Of a stretch of 11,724 nucleotides of DNA, positions 6,083-11,724 are shown piece by piece; position 1 is the stretch's first letter; the number at the start of each line of letters is the position of its first letter. The DNA lies in NCBI GenBank assembly GCA_001768675.1, contig MELN01000006.1, positions 48,158-59,881 of the forward strand, in the 5' to 3' direction. The position numbers and the translations under genes are program-made. The notes beneath the pieces are model-generated. The model made no database searches and was not told the DNA's origin. It saw only the letters and a program-made list of their open reading frames with translations. The DNA comes from Actinobacteria bacterium RBG_16_64_13. Its GTDB lineage: Bacteria > Actinomycetota > Thermoleophilia > RBG-16-64-13.

Positions 6083-7507
6083 CTAGTCCTGTTTCTCTTG
6101 TGCTCTCTCTTGTTCACCGGGCCGCCGAACCACCAGGGTGAGTCCCTCTATCCGTAGTACCTCCACCGGTTCGTCTCTAAGCAGGTCGCCTGCCTCGGTC
6201 CTTGCTTTCCAGGTCTCGCCATGTAGCCGCACCTGCCCCAGAGGACGGAGCGACGAGATTACCACGCCGGTGGTGCCTACCAGGCTCTCCGTACCCGTGG
6301 CGTGGGGCTCGCGCGTGGCTAGCGCGACCTTGCGGATCACCAGGGTGAAGAAGGCCAGCACGATAAGCGCCGCGATGACGAGCACGAGCCAGCTCACCTT
6401 GAGGAAGGGCGCCGAGGTGTCGAACAGCAGCAGTCCGCCGGCAATGAGAGCCGCGGTACCCCCGATGCCGAGGATGCCGTGACTCTGGATCTTGATCTCC
6501 GCGACGAAAAGGATCATCGCGAGGACGATGAGCGCGATGCCGGCCAGGCTCACGGGTAGCACTTGGAACGAGTAGAACGCCAGGATCAGGGATATGACCC
6601 CGGCAACGCCCGAGGCGCCCAGACCCGGGCTGGAGAATTCCATGATGATCCCCAGGACACCTATCGTCATCAAGATGTAGGCGATGTCGGGATTGGCGAT
6701 GGCGTGCAAGAAGCGCTTGACCCAGCTCATGCTGACTTCTTTGACCGGCGCTCCCGCGGTATGCAGGGTGAGGTTCTTGGGAGTGGTGACGTAGCCGTCG
6801 ACGGCCTGGAGGAGGCTGGGTAGATCGGGGGCCACGAACTCGATGACGTTCTGCTGCTCGGCGTCCTCCGCGGTGAGGGAGACGGCTTCACGAACCGCTC
6901 GCTCGGCCCACGCGGCGTTGCGACCGTGAGTGGTCGCCAGGCCCTTGATGTAGGCAGCGGCGTCGTTGGTGACCTTGGCCTGCATGATCGCGTCCATCTC
7001 GCCACCCAGCGACACCGGGGTAGCCGCTCCCAGATTGGTCTGAGGCGCCATAGCCGCCACGTCGGCGCCCATGAGGATGTAGACCCCGGCGGAAGCCGCC
7101 CGGGCGCCTTGCGGGTGGACGTAGAAGACAATGGGGATGGGCGAGTCGATCTCCGCCTGGATGATGTCACGCATGGAGGAGTCGAGGCCGCCCGGCGTGT
7201 CCATCTCGACGACAAGGGCCGCGGCCCCGGCGTCGGCGGCCCGTGTCATCAGGTCCACCAGGTAGCCGGCCAGGGCCGGATCGATGACACCTTTGACGTT
7301 GGTGACCCAGACCGCGCCGGCGTCGGTCTGACCCTGGGCGAGCGCGGCGCTGCCCGCTTCCAGCAGAGCGGCGTCGGCGGTTGGGACGACAAGCAGAGAG
7401 GAAACTGCGAGAAGGGTGGCGACCAAGACGACGACGCAGACCGGTAGGATCGCCGGATTCCGCGACCAGGCTGTGCCGTGGCGGCGGGTCGGGGGCCGCC
7501 GGCTCAC
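6083..7507 (-). CDS. nfeD: NfeD family membrane serine protease (ClpP-like domain, membrane helices, OB-fold)
   Basis: The 474-residue product begins at GTG 7507, which overlaps the upstream stop as GTGA and has GAGGG 5 nt before it. Residues 17-46 form a signal or anchor helix ending in a PTADA-like cleavage site. The ClpP-class protease domain (about 64-245) contains MDTPGGLDSSM (102-112) and the serine of ARAASAGVYIL (S139). A lysine in MQAKVTNDA (K178) fits the Ser-Lys dyad of archaeal 1510-N proteases. Several membrane helices follow (about 273-395), then an NfeD OB-fold (404-463: GTESLVGTTGVV, GQVRLHGETWKA, VEVLRIEGLTLVV). It matches long-form NfeD (NfeD1b). Such proteins act with the slipin encoded immediately downstream in membrane quality control. 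The active site faces outward if the signal is cleaved. Confidence 0.95.
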   Translation of the reverse strand: MSRRPPTRRHGTAWSRNPAILPVCVVVLVATLLAVSSLLVVPTADAALLEAGSAALAQGQTDAGAVWVTNVKGVIDPALAGYLVDLMTRAADAGAAALVVEMDTPGGLDSSMRDIIQAEIDSPIPIVFYVHPQGARAASAGVYILMGADVAAMAPQTNLGAATPVSLGGEMDAIMQAKVTNDAAAYIKGLATTHGRNAAWAERAVREAVSLTAEDAEQQNVIEFVAPDLPSLLQAVDGYVTTPKNLTLHTAGAPVKEVSMSWVKRFLHAIANPDIAYILMTIGVLGIIMEFSSPGLGASGVAGVISLILAFYSFQVLPVSLAGIALIVLAMILFVAEIKIQSHGILGIGGTAALIAGGLLLFDTSAPFLKVSWLVLVIAALIVLAFFTLVIRKVALATREPHATGTESLVGTTGVVISSLRPLGQVRLHGETWKARTEAGDLLRDEPVEVLRIEGLTLVVRRPGEQERAQEKQD

Positions 7508-8160
7508 GATGTCCCTCGGCGCGTCCAGGCCGCGGGACTGGGGGTGGGCTCGTTGCGCAAGACCCGCTTGACGACCGTCTTGGCCTGGCCGATGAACGAC
7601 AACAGCCCGCGTAGGTCGGCGCGCATAAGGACCATTCCGCCGTTGTCCATGACTTGTTCGAACCCATTGGCCGAAAGCAGGTCGGAAGAGAGGAGTCCGC
7701 ACCCCCGCTCTTGCACCGTGTCCGGAGCAGCGGATTCGGCAAAAGACCCTGCAAGTGCGTAGGCTTCATTCGCGCTTCGAGCTTTGAGCTCCGCCAAGGC
7801 TTTGTGAAGCAGCCGTCTCTCCTGGTGGCGGCTCTGTTCTGGCTCCAAGCGAAGGCAGAAGATGAAGGCCGAGCCTGCCGGCAGAGAGATGAACGGAAGC
7901 GTGCGCAGCCGGGGCAAGGCGTTCGCCGGGGCGAAGTCGATCGAGCCGAGGACTTCGGCCCCATCTGGGCCGTCGCCTTGCAGGAGTATTCCAGGGGAAC
8001 CCCACACGCCTTCGAGCGAAGTAACCCAATCGCGCCGCTTTTCGCCCGCCGTCTCTGAAGACAGACGCTCTCTCCCCGTGGTCTGCCACCACGCGCATGA
8101 ACTGCAAACGGCTGGAAGAAGTCCCTGCCGAAACGCGCAGAGAGGGAGGAACACGGGCAC
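7504..8160 (-). CDS. GNAT-family acetyltransferase-like protein with CxxCxWW motif and degenerate CoA loop
   Basis: The 218-residue product starts at GTG 8160 with a perfect AGGAGG 8 nt upstream (8174-8169). An N-terminal CSSCAWW (19-25) resembles the CxxCxxW segment of a GNAT subgroup. Next come a glycine-rich strand (about 51-72), a FAPAN turn, and a strand FIFCLRLEPE (99-108) at the place of GNAT strand 4. A helix (111-125) and a C-terminal part, CGLLSSDLLSANGFEQVMDN then VLMRADLR (154-184), fit the family pattern. Where active GNATs have a Q/RxxGxG/A loop for acetyl-CoA, this protein has EQSRHQERRLLHK without glycine. It may therefore bind CoA weakly or act as a non-catalytic adaptor. It sits 3 bp after the Asp23 gene and overlaps nfeD by 4 bp. 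Confidence 0.65.
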   Translation of the reverse strand: MPVFLPLCAFRQGLLPAVCSSCAWWQTTGRERLSSETAGEKRRDWVTSLEGVWGSPGILLQGDGPDGAEVLGSIDFAPANALPRLRTLPFISLPAGSAFIFCLRLEPEQSRHQERRLLHKALAELKARSANEAYALAGSFAESAAPDTVQERGCGLLSSDLLSANGFEQVMDNGGMVLMRADLRGLLSFIGQAKTVVKRVLRNEPTPSPAAWTRRGTS

Positions 8161-8163
8161 GCC

Positions 8164-8583
8164 TCAGCCCTCCTGGGGACTACCGACCTCCACCGGTCCA
8201 GCGATCTCATCGACGAAGAGGGTGACGGAGCCAAGATCGATGTTGAGGAGCGCGGTGACCTGCCTACGCACCGCGTGTTCGACTTGGCCGGCGAGTTCCG
8301 GGATGAGGGAGCCCCACCCCACCTTGACATGGATCCCCACATCCACCACCCCAGGTTGCGGTTCCTTGATGGCGACCCCGCCCGAATGCGTCTCTCGAAC
8401 CCGGGACGAGAAGCCCTTCCACGGCGACGAGTGCAGTTCCACGATGCCGTGGACGCCGCGAGCGGCATCGGCGACGTAGCTCGCGATCACATCATGCGAG
8501 ACCGACGGGGCTTGCTCGTCCTCGAACTGCGCCGGGGCGACCGGCAGGTCTCCGGATAGAAGTTCGTCGTGCGGTTCGGCCAT
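8164..8583 (-). CDS. Asp23/Gls24 family envelope stress protein
   Basis: The 139-residue product matches the Asp23/Gls24 fold. A helix SHDVIASYVADAARGVHGIVEL opens the domain (about 29-51), then GGVAIKEPQPGVVDVGIHVKVGWGSLIPELAGQVEHAVRRQV with the family's alternating strand and IPE-helix pattern, and a final strand LGSVTLFVDEI (about 116-126). Residues 1-27 form an acidic, probably disordered tail. Family members are cytoplasmic proteins found near the membrane, linked to envelope or alkaline stress in Gram-positive bacteria. The ATG start 8583 follows a GGGGGGAG site. It lies 37 bp after the metallophosphoesterase and 3 bp before the GNAT gene, so it belongs to the same minus-strand cluster. 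Confidence 0.88.
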   Translation of the reverse strand: MAEPHDELLSGDLPVAPAQFEDEQAPSVSHDVIASYVADAARGVHGIVELHSSPWKGFSSRVRETHSGGVAIKEPQPGVVDVGIHVKVGWGSLIPELAGQVEHAVRRQVTALLNIDLGSVTLFVDEIAGPVEVGSPQEG

Positions 8584-8620
8584 GCGCTCCCCCCTTCGGG
8601 TTCATTGATCTGCCACCGCC

Positions 8621-9484
8621 TTAGCGTTCAAGGGAAGTGTATACCAATCTCCATAGGGTTGCTTCTGGCCTGGTGAGGAGGCGGAAGGGCAAGAAACTGG
8701 TGCCGACGCCCGGGGAGACGACGAGAAGTCCGCGGCCCCACGCATGCACGCCCGAGAGGTACTCGCCGTCGCTCTGGTTGAGCGGTGTCAGCCCGGATGG
8801 GGCGGGCACCCGGAGTTGCCCGCCGTGAGTGTGGCCGGCAAAGGCCAGGGGGAAGACCTCCGTAAGAGGCGAGTCCGAAGGCGGTGGCTCGTGGATGAGG
8901 AGGATGGGGAAGTCGCCGGCCTGCGTCGCCGGGCCGGAGGACGTGAGTCCGTAGCCGCCGCTCAGGTGGTCCGCACCGCAGAGGACCATGCGGGAATCCT
9001 CGCGAAGCAGGTACACGCACGAGTCAGAGAGCAGAGTGATCCCCGCCACGTCCCAGAGCTTGCGCGTGTCTCGAGGACGGGCGAGAGGGCCTTTGCCAAG
9101 TCCGTATTCGTGGTTGCCCGTGACGGCGAAAAGCCCAAGGGGCGGATGGAGCTGGGCAAGGAGATCCAGACAGGGGCGGCTACGCCGGGGATCGCCCAGG
9201 ATGTCGCCGGTCAGTACGACCAGGTCGGGCTCGAGGGGTGCCGCCCAACGCACGACTTTGCTCAGGCTGCGTTCGTTGGTGAGGAAGAGGCCGGCGTGGA
9301 CGTCGGACAGGTGAAGGACGGTGAGACCCGACCACTGCGAGGGGAGCCCGGGTACGGGCAGGTCCGCTTGACGGCATCGTACCCATTGGGCTTCGAAGCC
9401 CATGTACGCGACCGCGGCTACGCCGGCGGCCGCCGCTCCCGTGGCGAACCGACGGGCTCCAGAGCTGTCGGGGCGATGTCTCAT
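8621..9484 (-). CDS. YkuE-like metallophosphoesterase with N-terminal membrane anchor
   Basis: The 287-residue product carries all calcineurin-type metal motifs: D-x-H at 61-63 (LSDVHAG), GD at 93-94 (LTGDILGD), GNHE at 123-126, H198 (LLIHEP) and GHTHGGQ at 217-223. A basic N-terminus and a hydrophobic, alanine-rich segment (14-30) look like an anchor or Tat/Sec-like signal, as in YkuE proteins. The substrate is probably a phosphoester or diphosphate at the envelope; the exact one is unknown. ATG 9484 is chosen because the anchor and mature family start fit there, while longer in-frame extensions would overlap the divergent gene. There is no clear Shine-Dalgarno sequence; TACCAT lies 6 nt upstream, which would give a leaderless mRNA. 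It heads the five-gene cluster ending with slipin. Confidence 0.92.
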   Translation of the reverse strand: MRHRPDSSGARRFATGAAAAGVAAVAYMGFEAQWVRCRQADLPVPGLPSQWSGLTVLHLSDVHAGLFLTNERSLSKVVRWAAPLEPDLVVLTGDILGDPRRSRPCLDLLAQLHPPLGLFAVTGNHEYGLGKGPLARPRDTRKLWDVAGITLLSDSCVYLLREDSRMVLCGADHLSGGYGLTSSGPATQAGDFPILLIHEPPPSDSPLTEVFPLAFAGHTHGGQLRVPAPSGLTPLNQSDGEYLSGVHAWGRGLLVVSPGVGTSFLPFRLLTRPEATLWRLVYTSLER

Positions 9485-9490
9485 ACGGGT

Positions 9491-9496
9491 ATGGTA
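9491..9496. promoter_or_regulatory. Overlapping divergent -10 candidates inside a CGGGT/ACCCG palindrome
   Basis: The 36-bp gap between the divergent genes contains CGGGT-ATGGTA-ACCCG (9486-9501). On the minus strand TACCAT (9496-9491) is a TANNNT-type -10 exactly 6 nt before ATG 9484, suggesting leaderless transcription. On the plus strand TATGGT (9490-9495) is 25 nt before ATG 9521. No clear -35 boxes are seen. The two promoters would share or overlap the palindrome. Confidence 0.35.
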
Positions 9497-9520
9497 ACCC
9501 GGCAGGACCCGGGGAGTGGT

Positions 9521-10474
9521 ATGTTGAACGCCGATATGACCCCGGACGAAGCAAAGTGGCTGAAATGCGCCGCGCGAATGGGCATGGCCGGCAAAGAGGC
9601 CGCCCGGCCCCTCTACGGCACGCCTTTGGGGCGAGTCACACTGGGTCAGGGCGCGGGCGGCGACCAAACCCTGGAGATCGACCGCGCCTGCGAGTCGGCC
9701 ATCGAGCGGGTACTCGCGAGCGACGCGCCGTCACCCTACATGCTGGTGTCGGAAGAGTCGGGCGTCACCGGTGAGATAGGCGCGCCCTGGAGGGTGGTGG
9801 TTGATCCCCTCGACGGCAGTCTCAACGCCAAGCGTGGTTTGGAGCCCTTCTGCGCCTCAATAGCTGTCGCCCGTGGCGACACACTGGGCGACGTGGCCGC
9901 GGGTTATGTCGAAGACTACACGCGCCCGCGCTACTTCGCCGCGGTCAAGGGGGCAGGGTTGCTCGCGGTGGACGGGGAGGCCCCGGCGACCGGGGAGCCG
10001 CCGGCGGGCGGGGAGGCCCCGGCGACCGGGGAGCCGCCATCCGCCGTCCTACCAGACCCACGTCGCTTCGAGAGCGAGCTGATCGAGATCGTGCTTCTGG
10101 AGGCCGGCAGGCCCGACATCCACCATTTCGACTACAACGAGCTGAGCGCCATGGGCGCGATCGGGAAGAGCAGTGACATGCGCATCCGTCAGATCGGGTC
10201 TTTGGCTCTTTCGCTCTGCTACGTGGCCGTGGGTGTGGCCGACATACTCATCGCCGCGGTCCGTTCCCGGTCCGTGGACCTGGCCGCGGGACTTCTCATC
10301 CTCCGCGAAGCAGGCGGGGGCGCCGCCGCCTTGGGCGACCAGGATCTATGGGCTCAGCCGCTCGATCTGGAGAAGCGCTGCGGCTTCGTGGCGTGGCGAG
10401 CCGGGCTCGATGGCACCGAGCTGGCACGTCGAGCGCGTGATTTGGAGCGGGTTCTGCTAGCTGCCCGCCCCTAG
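9521..10474 (+). CDS. Inositol monophosphatase / fructose-1,6-bisphosphatase family phosphatase
   Basis: The 317-residue product has the Mg-dependent, lithium-sensitive phosphatase motifs: GGDQTLEIDRACE (46-58), SEES (77-80), DPLDGSLNAKRG (95-106), RQIGSLAL (223-230) and RSVDLAAGLLILREAGG (250-266). The GDQT-x-EID form recalls the archaeal-type dual IMPase/FBPase rather than typical SuhB. The likely reaction is hydrolysis of inositol-1-phosphate and/or fructose-1,6-bisphosphate; sequence alone does not decide which. ATG 9521 has GGGGAG 4 nt upstream and is preferred over ATG 9536. A Pro/Gly/Ala-rich insert at about 152-173 contains a 12-residue tandem repeat. The 3' end overlaps the convergent HEAT-like gene by 18 bp. 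Confidence 0.92.
   Translation: MLNADMTPDEAKWLKCAARMGMAGKEAARPLYGTPLGRVTLGQGAGGDQTLEIDRACESAIERVLASDAPSPYMLVSEESGVTGEIGAPWRVVVDPLDGSLNAKRGLEPFCASIAVARGDTLGDVAAGYVEDYTRPRYFAAVKGAGLLAVDGEAPATGEPPAGGEAPATGEPPSAVLPDPRRFESELIEIVLLEAGRPDIHHFDYNELSAMGAIGKSSDMRIRQIGSLALSLCYVAVGVADILIAAVRSRSVDLAAGLLILREAGGGAAALGDQDLWAQPLDLEKRCGFVAWRAGLDGTELARRARDLERVLLAARP
9974..10038 (+). repeat. 36-bp-period tandem repeat inside the IMPase/FBPase gene
   Basis: A 29-bp block starting GGGGAGGCCCCGGCGACC at 9974 is repeated identically at 10010, a period of 36 bp. It encodes GEAPATGEPPAG then GEAPATGEPP, in frame, between the substrate strand and the next conserved helix. Confidence 0.9.
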
Positions 10475-11724
10475 GAGCCGGTCGGCGGCGTCGAGCGCGT
10501 ACATCTGGAGGAGGGGGTCCGGATCTTCGAGACACTCTTGAATGACATCCAGGGATGCCGGGCTACCGACGTGCTCCAGAGTATCGATGACGGCCTTCTT
10601 GAGGCCTGCGTCATCCGAGGACTTGAATACCTTGCCGAGCTCCGAAGGCTCTAGGAAGGCCAGGAAGTCAGCGCGGTCCGCAGCCGGGAGCGCCAGGATG
10701 TCGACGGCCGTGCTTACCCTTCCGTGGAGGCCCGATAGCGAATCCTCAGTCGCGCGCACGCCGGCGGTAGCCGTCTCCTCCAGCTGAGAAGATTCGGGAG
10801 CCGCCCAAAACGCCGCCGCAGCCGCCGCCACGGCAGCCTCAGCGCCCAAGGCCACTTCGGCCGACCGATCCGGGGAAGCCTCCGTTTCGACCGGCGCTGG
10901 GGGAGCCTGCACCTCGACCGGCTCCGCCGGCGTTGCCTCCCAAGCGAATTCGGTCGCCCTCTCCTCCTCGGGCATCTCCTCGACCATCTCGTCCTGTGCG
11001 TCATCCCAGGCGAGCTCCGTCGGCTTCTCGGTGGTGGCTTCTTGCTCGGCCGTTTCCACCGAAGTCTTGTCCCAGACGAACGCGGCCGCCGTTTCCTCCG
11101 CTGCTCCGACTTCTGGTGACGACTGGTCGGAGGGGGTCGGGGCGACGGGTTGGGCGTCGGCGGCGTCCGCCGCCGGCGCGACCGCGACCGCGACTGCCGC
11201 TGTCAACGCCACCGCGGGTTGTCCGACGAGTTGGCCGGTCGGCCCTTGCGCTGCCGGCACGCCGCCGATTCCGGCGAACTCCGGTACCGTGGTCACGGGA
11301 GGTTTCTCTCCTTGTTCCAGGTAGTTCGCATATCGCTTGAGCTGGATCAGGCGAGTCCGAGCGTACTCGTTGCTCTTGAGGTCCTTGGGAAGATCGACCG
11401 CTGCGAGGGCGGCCAGGACTCTGTCGCGGCGGAATACTTCGAGCCTGTTGGTGTCCTCGGTAGTGAGATCCCCCCAACCCTGCAGGATGCTGGCAAGGAC
11501 GGCACTGATGGGGTCGCCATGGTGGGCGCTGATCTCACCTGTCTGTAGTTGCGCGTGTTTCGGGAGATCGGCGCTGAAAGGGGCCGGCGGGGGAGCTGAG
11601 GCCGGGGGCGCCGTGAACAGGTCGGCGGCGGCCGCGGGAGTAGTGGCAGCGGCGAGCGCTGGGCCCGGCTGGGCTTCCAGCCTCGGTTCTTGGCGTAGCT
11701 CGTACGCCTCCTCAGCTGCTATGG
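10457..11724 (-). CDS. Low-complexity protein with 22-residue W-containing repeats and C-terminal HEAT-like segment, N-terminus beyond window
   Basis: The frame is open from the right edge to TAG at 10459-10457, giving 421 residues. An internal GTG at 11296 is not the start, because the upstream frame encodes convincing protein (for example LEVFRRDRVLAALAAVDLPKD and SNEYARTRLIQLKRYANYLE). The visible order is an Ala/Pro-rich linker, a helical segment (11350-11540), and a long Ala/Val-rich and acidic linker with three 22-residue repeats. A C-terminal helical pair follows, DDAGLKKAVIDTLEHVGS and SLDVIQECLEDPDPLLQMYALDAADRL, typical of HEAT or PBS-lyase-like repeats. This suggests a protein-protein scaffold; the function is unknown. 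Its 3' end overlaps the IMPase gene by 18 bp. Confidence 0.8.
   Translation of the reverse strand, partial: IAAEEAYELRQEPRLEAQPGPALAAATTPAAAADLFTAPPASAPPPAPFSADLPKHAQLQTGEISAHHGDPISAVLASILQGWGDLTTEDTNRLEVFRRDRVLAALAAVDLPKDLKSNEYARTRLIQLKRYANYLEQGEKPPVTTVPEFAGIGGVPAAQGPTGQLVGQPAVALTAAVAVAVAPAADAADAQPVAPTPSDQSSPEVGAAEETAAAFVWDKTSVETAEQEATTEKPTELAWDDAQDEMVEEMPEEERATEFAWEATPAEPVEVQAPPAPVETEASPDRSAEVALGAEAAVAAAAAAFWAAPESSQLEETATAGVRATEDSLSGLHGRVSTAVDILALPAADRADFLAFLEPSELGKVFKSSDDAGLKKAVIDTLEHVGSPASLDVIQECLEDPDPLLQMYALDAADRLLGAGS
10907..11104 (-). repeat. Three 22-residue (66-bp) imperfect repeats in the HEAT-like protein
   Basis: Read on the minus strand, FVWDKT, LAWDDA and FAWEAT recur exactly every 22 residues, with W codons 66 bp apart, each flanked by Glu/Thr-rich stretches. 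The general form is E/A-[FL]-[AV]-W-[DE]-x-[TA] followed by an acidic tail. A weaker fourth FW lies 45 residues after the third, about two periods. Confidence 0.75.

Noticed and set aside
7508..7702. N-terminal extension of nfeD to 7702
   Set aside because: It would lie over the 3' part of the GNAT-like gene in another frame. The GTG at 7507 has a GTGA overlap, a Shine-Dalgarno site and sits just before the signal helix.
8744..9520. Plus-strand upstream extension of the IMPase frame to 8744
   Set aside because: It runs antisense across the metallophosphoesterase, which has complete metal motifs. The true start at 9521 has a Shine-Dalgarno site and begins the family domain.
11294..11296. GTG at 11296 as start of the HEAT-like gene
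   Set aside because: The same frame continues open to the window edge and encodes clear helical protein sequence upstream, so the GTG is internal.

Overview
The window is about 11.7 kb of GC-rich bacterial DNA with tightly packed genes, frequent GTG starts and short or overlapping junctions. No ribosomal or marker gene fixes the taxonomy. The combination of a CxxCxxW-type GNAT protein, an Asp23/Gls24 protein, an NfeD-slipin pair, a wHTH regulator and a tRNA without an encoded CCA fits a deep-branching or uncultivated Actinomycetota-like lineage best. The oxygen-sensitive-looking 4Fe-4S protein at the left edge hints at an anaerobic or microaerobic habit. Both points are inference.

Left part (1-1309, minus strand): a tRNA-Ala(CGC) gene is followed after 22 bp by yjbQ (UPF0047). 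yjbQ overlaps by a GTGA junction with a 4Fe-4S protein distantly resembling epoxyqueuosine reductases; that gene runs off the left edge. Next, on the plus strand, is a small winged-helix protein (1458-1775) with a very strong ribosome binding site and a perfect palindrome upstream. It converges on a large membrane-bound sensor protein (1807-4653, minus) that carries CHASE4-like, HAMP, GAF, GGDEF and HD-GYP regions and therefore both makes and degrades c-di-GMP in principle. Just upstream of that gene is a good match to a sigma-28/WhiG promoter.

Middle part: 4716-5299 is a gene-poor stretch containing a 22-bp inverted repeat and a possible frameshifted small membrane protein. From 9484 down to 5300 runs a minus-strand five-gene cluster: YkuE-like metallophosphoesterase, Asp23/Gls24 protein, GNAT-family protein, NfeD membrane protease and slipin (SPFH/band 7). 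NfeD and slipin are a known functional pair in membrane quality control or membrane microdomains; the coupled Asp23 and GNAT genes suggest an enlarged envelope module.

Right part: divergent from the metallophosphoesterase is an inositol-monophosphatase/FBPase-family gene (9521-10474) with an internal 36-bp tandem duplication. It overlaps tail-to-tail by 18 bp with a minus-strand gene that runs off the right edge. That gene encodes an alanine/acid-rich linker with a 22-residue W-containing repeat and a C-terminal HEAT-like segment. No CRISPR array, intact transposase, integrase or phage gene was seen.
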